From Tritrichomonas musculus (taxonomy: Eukaryota > Parabasalia > Tritrichomonadida > Tritrichomonadidae), in contig JAPFFF010000008.1 of the NCBI GenBank assembly GCA_039105265.1, positions 5,704,001 to 5,768,000 of the forward strand: a stretch of 64,000 nt of DNA, read 5' to 3'. The notes under the pieces are model-generated. The model saw only the letters and a program-made list of their open reading frames with translations, ran no database searches and had not been told where the DNA came from. Below, piece after piece: positions 51,796-61,196 of the stretch; positions within the stretch are counted from its first letter, which is position 1, and each line of letters begins with the position of its first letter. The position numbers and the translations under genes were made by a program.

Positions 51796-54401
51796 AATCT
51801 TAGTTTATGAAAATGAACAAAAAAATTTAGGGTGAAATGATAATTTCAAAAAAGATTTCTATTTGCACAATTTTTATGAATGATTTATTTTAATAATAAA
51901 AATACAAATATCTTTTATAATATGAATTTATGTTATATAAATATTTGATATATTAAACTAATATATATATATATATTTGATATTTATATAAAATAAATAA
52001 TATTATTTTATAATAAATTTAAAAATGGAAAAATAATTAAAAAATGGTCTAATTTTTTCAGTTTTTTGAAATATTCAATTTTTCGTAAAATTTGTATAAA
52101 CTAACAAAAATGATATTAATTAAAATATGCGAGTTATATATACTGTTTCATTAATAAAAATCAGAAAAAATTTCAAAGATAAATTTTGTTTCCTATCAAA
52201 TTCTATAAAACAAAAAGTTATTTTGAAAAAGCAAATTTTATCACTATCTCTTTTGAAAAGTAGTGTAATATAATTTCTTATTTAATTATATTTTTTGTAC
52301 TTAAATAGAATATGGGCAATGTTTTAATTGTTTCATTGAGAAATGTAACTATAATTAATGAATTTATAAACTTTTTCAAAAAATTATCGTTGGTATAAAA
52401 TATTGAAGTCACCTATAATTTAATCCATTTTGATTATGAATTGTTAAACAAAATAAAATAATGAACAAAAAAAAAAAATTTTGAAATTAATATTTTTATA
52501 GACCATATTAAGGTTGAACAAAAGCAGTATATTTTATCATATTATAATATAATAAAATATATGATGATAAAAAATTTATTTACTAAATATAATGGTAAAA
52601 TTGACGTATGATATAAAAATAAACTAATTTTTCTTTTTGAATGAAAATTTTACAATTTGATAAGTTTAGAAAAAAAATGATGTTTTGTATAAATATTATA
52701 GCAAATATGAGGAAAATCCAATTTAAAATATAAGATATATTTTTTAGTTAATTTATTAAATTGAATTTATTTTTTATGAAATATTTGAATCATCAGAAAA
52801 TTGAGATCAATTCTATGAAATTATTATATGCTTCAGAATATTGAGCATTTTTTTAAGAAATAATTGTGAGATTGTAAGATATAAACAATTGTAAAATTGT
52901 GAGAAAATAAAGATTTCTGAAAAGTAAAAATATGTAAAGTATTCAAAGAAAAAATCTATCCAAAATAAAGTCCCCAGCGTCGGAATTTTTGATTTTTTAA
53001 AATAAATCTTTTTAAAATCAAAAAATATGGCCAATTTTTCAAATTTTAACTCAGGTTGAAAAGATTAGCTGAGTGATTATTTATGAAATTATCTCTACTT
53101 TTAGCAAGATATACAATAATTTAAATATATTATATAATGATATTATTAATTTTATGAATATTTAATAAAAAAAATTAAAATTTATAATGATATATTTCGC
53201 AAAATATGTATTTTCGTTGTCACTTTTTGAATACTACAAAATTGAATGAATACCTTAATAAGGCCTATTTTTATTTAGAAAAAAAATTTGTTTGTTAAAA
53301 TGAAAATTTTGATTTTTAAATAATTATGATTTTCATATTAAAATCGAAATTATTTTCAATTTATATTTTGTTATATTTATTCCAAAGATAACAAACGATT
53401 GAAAAACGTAGTATAATAACTTTTATTCATGACAAAATCGAGAAATTCATGAAATAAAAAAATTTTTATATTAAAATAAAATTTTGTTAAATAAAAATTA
53501 TTTATTTTTATATTCATGAATATGAAATAATTTAAAAATATTTATATATATATATATAATTATATATTAAATATAAAAAAAATATGAATATTAAAAAATA
53601 AATTCCTTTAAAAAGGATGATAAATACTTAAATATACTTTGAAATAATTAATTCAAATTTTTTTTCAACAATCTTCAATAGAAAATTTTTCAGTCCATAA
53701 AATGAGAAACTTATTTTATGGATGTTCAAAATTCACTTTTCCCTTGGAAAAGTTCGACTTTTTCTGGGCAAAAATGAATAATAAAATATCTCTACTTATT
53801 TCAAAAGCTAAAAATGGAACCATTTTTAATATTATTCTTTATTTGATTTGACAAGTTATTCTTTGCACAAAAAAAATGATCAATAATTAACAAATATATT
53901 GATTAAACTTTTAACTTCTAAACATTTTCACCAATTTTTGAAATCCTAATGCATTCAAGTCCAATAAACTAAGTATATTGTTAGAAAGAAGTGCTGTATT
54001 AAGCATTTTTTAAAATCTTGAATCTAATACCTTATACTTTAACAAATTTTAATTCAAAAGAATTTTAAAAAGCTTATGTTGAAAGTTTATGTTGAAATGC
54101 ATGTCGATTATTTAATAAATGTTTTCGAATTATCAGTTTATTAATTTTTAAAAATCTTGAATCTAGTTTATAACTGATTCTTTTTTTTTTTTTGAAACAC
54201 ATATAAATTAGATAAAATTTTCTTTAGGCATAAAAATCTAAAACATAAGAGATTTTTTTGGATTATAATCATTTATATCAAACTCTTAAATTAGCAATTG
54301 AATTAAAAAAAAAAAAAAAATAAATAAATAGAAAGAAAGAAAGTTAAACATGGAATATAGAGTGCTAACTTATCTTCAATATAGAAAAAATACATAATTT
54401 T
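51796..54401. other. long AT-rich gene-free stretch
   Basis: About 2.6 kb, the most AT-rich part of the window, with (AT)n at 51961-51976 and 53541-53558. A small GC-richer patch (CCCCAGCGTCGG, near 52972) and a hairpin CCATAAAAT/ATTTTATGG (53695-53721) stand out. No gene is supported. Confidence 0.7.
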
Positions 54402-54914
54402 TCATTTAGTAACAATGTTTAATAGTGCATTTTTGAGAAGGGGTTGATAATATTTATTGTCAAATACACGGCTTAAATAAAGTAATAGAACCTTCCTGCT
54501 TCGATGAATTGCTCTATATGATATTTTATCTGAATTTTCGATTCTCTTCCATAAGAATTGATTTTCATGATTATCATTCCATGGTATATTTAGTGATTTT
54601 AATGCTTTTAATAACAATTTTTTACTTGGTAGTTTATTTCCAATATTATTTGTCATCCAAATTCCAGCATTAGTCTCGAAAAAATCAAATTTATCTATTT
54701 GGTTTTTGATTACATAATTTTCCATTTGCTTTTTCTCATCTATTCTGGATCTAATAAATTTTTCTGGAATATGAATAGAAAAATCATTTGTACTTTCAGT
54801 ACTTGGACAAAATGAATCAAATTCGAAAGAAAAATCTTCGTAAGGGTATTCCACGCATTGATTTAGAAAATCTTCATCTGATTCTGTATTATTAGTATCA
54901 ATTGATTTTTCCAT
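54402..54914 (-). CDS. hypothetical protein, 170 aa
   Basis: The protein begins with an acidic, Asn/Ser/Asp-rich 50 residues and then becomes basic and helical (PEKFIRSRIDEKKQMENYVIKNQIDKFDFF, SKKLLLKALKSLNIPWNDNHENQFLWKRI, YRAIHRSRKVLLLYLSRVF). It has no signal peptide or membrane segment. I recognise no family. The second half could be a compact DNA- or protein-binding helical domain, but nothing specific shows this. A T-run in sense (A at 54305-54320) lies 80 bp past the stop. Confidence 0.65.
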   Translation of the reverse strand: MEKSIDTNNTESDEDFLNQCVEYPYEDFSFEFDSFCPSTESTNDFSIHIPEKFIRSRIDEKKQMENYVIKNQIDKFDFFETNAGIWMTNNIGNKLPSKKLLLKALKSLNIPWNDNHENQFLWKRIENSDKISYRAIHRSRKVLLLYLSRVFDNKYYQPLLKNALLNIVTK

Positions 54915-55171
54915 TTAAAAAAAAAGATTTCACTTAAAAATATTGAATTGATAATTCTCATTTCATTATTATCCTTTAATAAAATGAGTTTATCAATATT
55001 TTTAAGCCATAATAAGTAATTAAATAATAAACATATTTGCAAAGAACTAAAAAAAATAAAACAAATTGATTTTTTAAAGAAAAAAAATGTGTTTTTATTT
55101 GAAGATTAGTTTTTATTCAATTTTTAATTTCACACAAATTTATGAAAAAGTTCAAAATCTTTATCCACAAA

Positions 55172-55599
55172 GAGGGTATAGGGACAATCGTTTTTTTCTA
55201 CGCCACTTTTTGAATGGTTTTTCTAACCATGAGTAGCTATTCATGGAAAGTAAAAAACCGCCATCTTAAGGTGAAATTTAACTTACTCTGTTAAGAAAAT
55301 TAACCAAAAAAATCGTAAATTTAAATTTTCTCTTAAAATTATAACTATTTGCTTTTTTTGATATAATTTTTTTTTATTTTTACATAATTTTTCAGGAATA
55401 TACGCACCAGTGATCACCACGGGGCTGCGCGAAGCCGAATCAGGCTCCTTGATTCGCTGGATGAATCGGGAAGCCATTTGAACTATATATATATGCATTA
55501 TTTAGCAAAAATTGAATAAAAAATGTATAAAAAAGTATTCAAAAAGTTTAAAAGTTTTCAAAAAGTGGCGTAGAAAAATACGATTCCCCGAGGGTATAG
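55172..55599. mobile_element. complete 408-bp MITE (MULE-like) with TSD
   Basis: The element occupies 55182-55589. Its ends are 33-bp inverted repeats with three mismatches: left GGACAATCGT then seven bases and CTACGCCACTTTTTGAA-type sequence, right (read inward) GGGGAATCGT and the same continuation. It is flanked by a 10-bp direct repeat GAGGGTATAG at 55172-55181 and 55590-55599. TIR length and a 9-10-bp duplication fit Mutator-like elements. The inside has no transposase, so it would be moved by another element. The inside also contains hairpins (ATGGTT/AACCAT; CCATGA/TCATGG) and a GC-rich core. Confidence 0.85.
55405..55480. other. GC-rich core of the MITE
   Basis: About 75 bp with GC content near 60 percent, far above the surroundings. 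It contains CGAATCA-GGCTCCT-TGATTCG (7-bp stem, 7-nt loop) and GGGGCTGCGCGAAGCC. All three forward frames and the reverse are open for only a few dozen codons, so no gene is claimed. Confidence 0.7.
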
Positions 55600-57970
55600 T
55601 ACTGTTCATATTAGGTAAAATGTTCATTTTAAAGGAAAATCTGACAAAAAGACGTTAAGGAAAAAATCTATTTTATTTGCTTTTTTTCCAGCAACAAATG
55701 AATAATTTGATTTTTTAAGTAATAGCAAATTATCAACAAACTAACATGAATTAAAATAACCGATGAAATGAACGTTTATAAATTCATACAAAAAGATATC
55801 AGATTTGATTATCAAAAGAGATCGGCGAAAAAGGAATTTCCATATTTACAAAACTTTTACATATCATTAAGATCCATATGTTTTAAAAATCCATTTTTTT
55901 TCGAAAAGAAAAAGGTTTGTCTGTAAAAACATTTTTTTGTGAAATAATTTTTTCGTTTAAAAAATTTGTTTTCTTTTTAAAATGAAAAATACTTCTTAAA
56001 ATGATCTTTTTTTTGCGAAATAATTTTCTTTTTTCAAAACACCAAGTCTTTTTTATATGAACAATTTTTTTTAATATAGATTTTCTTTTAAAAAAAACGA
56101 GATCTTATAAATGTATTATTTGATTTTGATTTTTGAATACGTTATTTATTCAAATTTAAAAAAAAAAAACGTTATAATTGGTGGAAAAAACTACATTTTG
56201 AGGACATAACTATTATTTTCATTCCCGATTTAAACTGTCTGCATCAAAAGCATCATTTAACAAGATTGGAAAGTGCCTCACAGCTTAATGAAGCAAATGA
56301 TATTTTCTATATCATTAGAATGCTTCAAATTTTGAATATAGTTTGATCACAAGCAATGATTACGAGTACTTTATAATTTATACATCAAATATCATTCTTT
56401 ATGATTTGAATAATATCTAAATATATGTTTTTATTAAATAATTCTTTGAAATTCTTGTTAACTAAATTTTCTCTATCAATTTATATTTCGAAAGGAATTT
56501 ATGATTTTTATTAAATTTTTTATTTGAAATGATCGAAACTTATTGATATGATTTTACTTTTTGCACACACAAAAGATTTTCGCAAAGAAGCTTTTTTTTT
56601 ATAAAAAAAAAATATTCAAAAATAAACCTTCTTATAAAAAAGCCACTTTTTTTTTAAAAAACAAATTTTTTTCGAAAAAGTGTATGCTTTCAGATATAAC
56701 TTATACACATCAAAATAAATATGTTTTATAAATATAATTCTTTATTTTCAAAAAGGAAATCCCTTTTTCTCCGAGCTCTAAAAATAAAAGTCAATTAAAA
56801 CAATTAATTTTATGATTTGCGTGTTTAAAACAGATTAATTTAACAATATTCGGTATTTTTAGCCTATCCTAAATCGCTGGCGATGAGATAATTTGAATAA
56901 ATAGTTTTTTTTTATAATCATTTTTATTTTGATAATATTTACTTAAATATTAATTGTTTCTTTATCCAATTAACTAAAATTTAATCATATAGTAATTATA
57001 TATTTAAACATGCCACCACTTTCCAAATGACAATATTTTGCTTCCAGAAAACTTAAATTTGGAAATTGTTTTAATTCGTATGTTTCGTCTATCCAGCTAT
57101 CAATAACAAGATAAAAAAAATTAAGATTTATAATGAATATGAGGTATTGTTTTGTGTTATGAAGAAAATTTTGATTATGAAAGAAGTGATGTGTTTTTAA
57201 CAGCTCAATTCTTGAAAATGTCTAAAAAAAATTGATTTAAAAGAAAAATTCTTTAATGATTAATTGATTTTTAAAAATAAGTATCAAAATAGATTAATAA
57301 TCTTTTAAATAAATATGAGAAAGAAAATAAATACCAAAACGCATTGAAAACCTATACTTTTGCATCTTTTATATAAGTTTTTTGAATTTTAGAAAAAAGT
57401 GAATTTTTCTCAAGACAAAGTAAGTTTCATCTATATAATTTTATATTTAATAATATTATACTATAGAGCATATAATATTCACCTTAAATATCAATATTCC
57501 AGAAATTTTTGCTTCCAAGAAGCAATCAGTTAAAAACACGTATTTTCAATTTTATTATTACAGGGATTTAAAAAAGTGATATTATGCTAGTATCTTATTT
57601 CTAAATCATGTGTATTATATTTTTTTGCTATGCATTTTTTATTTTTTCTGTTATAAAATTGAACAATTCATTTTTGATGACTTTTTTAAAAAATCCAACA
57701 AATTTCATATATATTGAGAATTATGAAATACTGATAATAGAAATATATAAAATGAATGATAACCTTATATTTACATTGCTTTTTCTAAAAAAATAATTGA
57801 TATTTAAGTAAATATATTAATTTTGATATATAAATTATATTAATATATAAATATTATTAATATATTAATTTCATTTCACTTTCCAATTATTGATATATAA
57901 ATTATATTAATATATTAATTTTTATTTCGCTTTGAAGGAGCCTTTCATAAAAAAAAAATCTTATATTTAA
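55600..57970. other. long gene-free stretch with purine/pyrimidine tracts
   Basis: About 2.4 kb. 55870-56110 and 56590-56690 consist of alternating A and T tracts. A remnant frame is described at 56170-56346. Just before the copine fragment, 57823-57942 is an imperfect duplication of a 55-60 bp AT-rich unit. Confidence 0.65.
56170..56346 (+). pseudogene. possible coding remnant without start
   Basis: An open frame ending in TGA at 56344-56346 reads IIFIPDLNCLHQKHHLTRL and SASQLNEANDIFYIIRMLQI, with a composition that looks like protein rather than random AT-rich DNA. No ATG exists in the frame. It may be the leftover of a degraded gene; I do not recognise it. Confidence 0.25.
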
Positions 57971-58345
57971 AGTACACAAGTTGCTCGAATATCTTTCCAA
58001 GAATCACACACTTATACTATTTTGATGATTTTAACCGATGGAATTATCAATGATATGAGAGAAACAACAGATGCTATTGTCGATGCCACCGATGCTCCGC
58101 TCAGCATTATTATTGTTGGCATTGGAGATGCTAACTTTGATGCAATGGATGAACTTGATGCTGACGATGTTCCACTTAGAAGCTCAAGAGGTAAAGTAAT
58201 GTCCAGAGATATCGTCCAATTTGTACCTTTCCGTAAATTCCTACAAAACAAAGGTTTTGGACTTGCAGAAGAAGTTCTTGCAGAAGTTCCTAGACAAGTT
58301 GATGAATTTTGCTCCACTCATGGCTTCACACCACAAATTGCATAA
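57971..58345 (+). pseudogene. 5'-truncated copine, C-terminal vWA part
   Basis: The frame opens right after a TAA at 57968 and reads through TYTILMILTDGIINDMRET, then DAPLSIIIVGIGDANFDAMDELDADDV, RSSRGKVMSRDIVQFVPFR and LAEEVLAEVPRQV to a TAA at 58345. These are the signature phrases of the copine domain (ITDG, LSIIIVGVG, FEKMDELDGDDV, RDIVQFVPF, LAKEVLAEIP). Copines are calcium-dependent phospholipid-binding proteins with two C2 domains before this module, about 540 residues in all; both C2 domains and the first half of the vWA domain with the metal-site DxSxS are absent. The only ATG lies at 58025. The 3' part has no mutations, so the truncation is recent or the piece is still transcribed. 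Confidence 0.85.
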
Positions 58346-58681
58346 GAAAATAATTTTTTATTTTTTGTCCAAATAACAATAAATATTATTCCTGTTACTA
58401 ATTTTAAACTTTTGGCTTAAAATATTCAAAATAGAAATCTTTGTATTTGTCATTTTGTAAATATTTTTCTATTAGATATGGGTGTACTCTAGTGATTTGA
58501 GAGGTTAAATGGCCATATCTAATACATTAAAAATGCTAGATTTTGGTAAATATAAACAACTATTTTTAAAATATTGTGATTATTACAAATCCATAAACTA
58601 TAATAAGCATTTTGGAATTATGTAAAGCCAAAATCATATGATTTTTCAATTGATTTAATAATTGATGTGCATATCATCAAC
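58346..58681. other. intergenic, no gene seen
   Basis: About 335 bp of AT-rich DNA between the copine fragment and the broken gene on the other strand. Confidence 0.7.
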
Positions 58682-59238
58682 TCAGATAAAAGCAGTATTA
58701 AATTGGGTTTGTTTCATTTTTTGAGGATCAATCGATGAATTTGAATTTGATTTTTCAATTTTTGGAATTGTTGTTAATATTTTATCCATAAAACTTGTCG
58801 CATCTGTCACTAATTTTTGATAATCGGGAATATTTGAAATGCATGTTGGAGCTGTAACTGCTATTAATTGTGGAATATGAGAATTAAACTTTGATAAATT
58901 TTCAAAGCAGCTATCAACTGCAGAGGTCAACTTTTACGAACTATCTGTAATATTTTTATCAAGTTCTGTAATTAGTGTTTTTAATTTATTTTGTACTGAT
59001 TTAATTTTGAGATATTCAATTTTTAAAAGGATTTGTGGGCCAGCAGGAATTAAAGGAATTCGTTCATTCAAGGAAAGCATAATCGGTTTAATTTTATTTG
59101 ATATGTATAGCTTATTTGGTATAAGATATTTCCGATTGGAGAAGTACAAAAAAATACATCTGAATCTTGAATAATCTCATTAGCTGCTTTGACTCTAAAT
59201 TTTGATAATGCTGATGCAAAGTTTATAAAATCATTCAT
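58682..59238 (-). pseudogene. broken small helical gene, unknown
   Basis: From an ATG at 59238 the minus strand reads MNDFINFASALSKFRVKAAN and DSDVFFCTSPI, then needs a frame change near 59128 to continue as MLSLNERIPLIPAGPQILLK and LKTLITELDKNITDSS. A TAA at about 58931 interrupts, after which the same frame goes on: LTSAVDSCFENLSKFNSHIP, YQKLVTDATSFMDKILTTIP, ending TGA at 58682. One frameshift and one stop thus split an otherwise coherent protein of about 185 residues, helical and possibly coiled. I do not know the family. Selenocysteine or suppression is unlikely because the frame changes as well. Confidence 0.6.
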
Positions 59239-59837
59239 CGAATGAAGTAATCAATTGAAAAAGATATAATTTAAGGATGACCTTTCTATATAAAATGATC
59301 GTCGTGGTTATATTTATTTTTCCCCATTAAAGGGTAATCATTTTTATAAAATTGCTAGCTTAAAAGCTCGAAATAACGAAACGTCTACAAAAAAAATGAA
59401 TTATAGAAAGTCAAGTTATTTATTATCAGAGGCCTCTTTGTCATTATTTTCCAATCATCACTGATATATTAAATTCCAGGTTAAAATATAGATTTGAAGA
59501 AAAAAGCCTTTCAAAATATTGCTTATATTCTCTGACTCTTACTAGATATAGGAGAAACAGAACACAAATTGCGATTTCACAATATTCAGATTCATTAATA
59601 CTTTTTTTTTCTCCTAAAAAAAGTAGAATACTTTTAGATATACTTGGTCTAGTTTTCAAAAAATATATAAAGAGTATAATAAACCTTCTCGTTCTAGCAT
59701 TTTTTTGAATATTTTTTTTTTCTATTTTTGATAACTGTAAACTATTCAAAAACTAGAAAACGATCAATTTATATTTAATTTTATTTTATTTTTTATGAAA
59801 TAAAAAGTATATAAAATTAAGAATTAAGAATTTTTAA
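59239..59837. other. intergenic, no supported gene
   Basis: A 101-codon open frame on the minus strand (59444-59749) has no usable ATG. It may be a decayed relic or chance. No terminal repeat for the transposase gene was found here. Confidence 0.5.
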
Positions 59838-61196
59838 TTATTTAAAATTCTTATCATTTGGCTTATAACCATTTGCTTTATTGTTTGCAATGATTTTTGC
59901 CTTCAAATTTTTCCTTCTTTTTTGATTAATTTCTTTCCGAATCTTAGGAACTCGTCTATTTTGATTTTTCTTTCTCTTAGTCATTTGTCTTCCTTGCCAA
60001 CATTCACAATAAGGTGAACAAAGTGGTTCCAAATCTAATTTTTTAAAGATCATGTCAATCCAATTATCTTCGTTCCAATGTAAAACAGCTAAAGCGAGTC
60101 TTAGTTCAGTAGATGTCGAGTATTTAATATCTTTTCTAATGTACTTAGTTTTAATATGATTAAAACATTCGTTGTTTTGGGTATGAATTTTAGGATTCAC
60201 TTTTTCTGCATAATGAACGTTTTTCTTTAGAAATTCTTTCAATTTTTTGGAGAACAATTTTTTATTTTTCCCTGAATAAATTTTTGTTTTTATATTTTGT
60301 GGATGTTGACAATACGTATGATTTCCTTTGTAATGTTTTGGAATATTATTATAATATTGTAACCTTTGTTCTTTTGTTATTGTTTCATCTCTAAATAAAA
60401 TTTCTAGATATCTTGATATACTTTCTCCATACCCTTTAAACGGTTTTCCATTATTTTTATTAAAATTATCTAAGTTATTTTTTATTGATTTAATAGCATG
60501 TCCAGGATCCAATGCCTCTGTTATTTTCCAGCCTGATTGAGTAATTACATTGCGAGAAACTCCATCATTATCATGAACATAGTATTTCACTTTTTGAGAG
60601 TTTTTCCATCGTTCTGCTATTTCTTCCACTCCTAATTTTTCTAAATTCCTAGAAGCTTCTTCAGTATTTCCAAAAACAAATTGCTTCTTTTTTTGTCTAA
60701 TTGAAAAATCAATAATTTTACGTGATTGAATATCAATCATAGTAACAATACAGGCTGAACCATGCCTTCTGTGGTCCCAAGCGCCATCAATTGAAACAAT
60801 TGTATCATCATTCAAATTTTCTGAATATTTTTGTGTCGATTCACGAGCTAATTCAATAATTGAGTCAGTTATAATATCTTGGTATTTATAAAAAACTTTT
60901 TCAGAGTATGATTCGGTTTCATTTAAAATGTAAAAATCTTTAATTTGTGAAAAAGTCATACCACAAATAAGTGTTGCTAAAACAAATTTAATTATATTTG
61001 AGTAATTTAAATATCTATCTGTTTGAACTCCTTGATTTTGAAAAGTTGGAGCTGGGGAAGGTTCTCTAGATGATTGAGAAGAAGATTGAGAAGAAGATTG
61101 CATATTTACTTGAATTGATTGATCTGCGTATTGTATTGGAGTATTTAATCTTCCATTCATCATTGATTTTTTAGCTGCTTTCCGTATTCTTACCAT
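59838..61196 (-). CDS. DDE transposase, Mutator-like or related
   Basis: A 452-residue protein. Residues 1-60 are basic, then Ser/Gln-rich. The core shows VSIDGAWDHRRHGSACIVTMIDIQSRKIIDF (134-164), with candidate first acid D137; YYVHDNDGVSRNVI (205-218), with candidate second acid D209 or D211; and HTQNNECFNHIKTKY (338-352), with candidate Glu E343, which is the order and style of DDE transposases in which the third acid sits in a NxE(S/C)FN phrase. HTYCQH (293-298) and CSPYCEC (393-399) may bind zinc. The C-terminus is very basic. It would cut and join element ends. The reading frame is intact, so the element may be active. I could not find its terminal repeats. Confidence 0.75.
   Translation of the reverse strand: MVRIRKAAKKSMMNGRLNTPIQYADQSIQVNMQSSSQSSSQSSREPSPAPTFQNQGVQTDRYLNYSNIIKFVLATLICGMTFSQIKDFYILNETESYSEKVFYKYQDIITDSIIELARESTQKYSENLNDDTIVSIDGAWDHRRHGSACIVTMIDIQSRKIIDFSIRQKKKQFVFGNTEEASRNLEKLGVEEIAERWKNSQKVKYYVHDNDGVSRNVITQSGWKITEALDPGHAIKSIKNNLDNFNKNNGKPFKGYGESISRYLEILFRDETITKEQRLQYYNNIPKHYKGNHTYCQHPQNIKTKIYSGKNKKLFSKKLKEFLKKNVHYAEKVNPKIHTQNNECFNHIKTKYIRKDIKYSTSTELRLALAVLHWNEDNWIDMIFKKLDLEPLCSPYCECWQGRQMTKRKKNQNRRVPKIRKEINQKRRKNLKAKIIANNKANGYKPNDKNFK

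Noticed and set aside
57608-57796. 62-codon plus-strand frame
   Set aside because: Hydrophobic, AT-driven translation without any motif.
57950-57985. Intron before the copine fragment
   Set aside because: The sequence before the frame does not match the ACTAACACACAG-type 3' intron end known from trichomonads, and no upstream exon was found.
59444-59749. 101-codon minus-strand frame near the transposase
   Set aside because: It begins with TTG, has no usable ATG and no recognisable motif.
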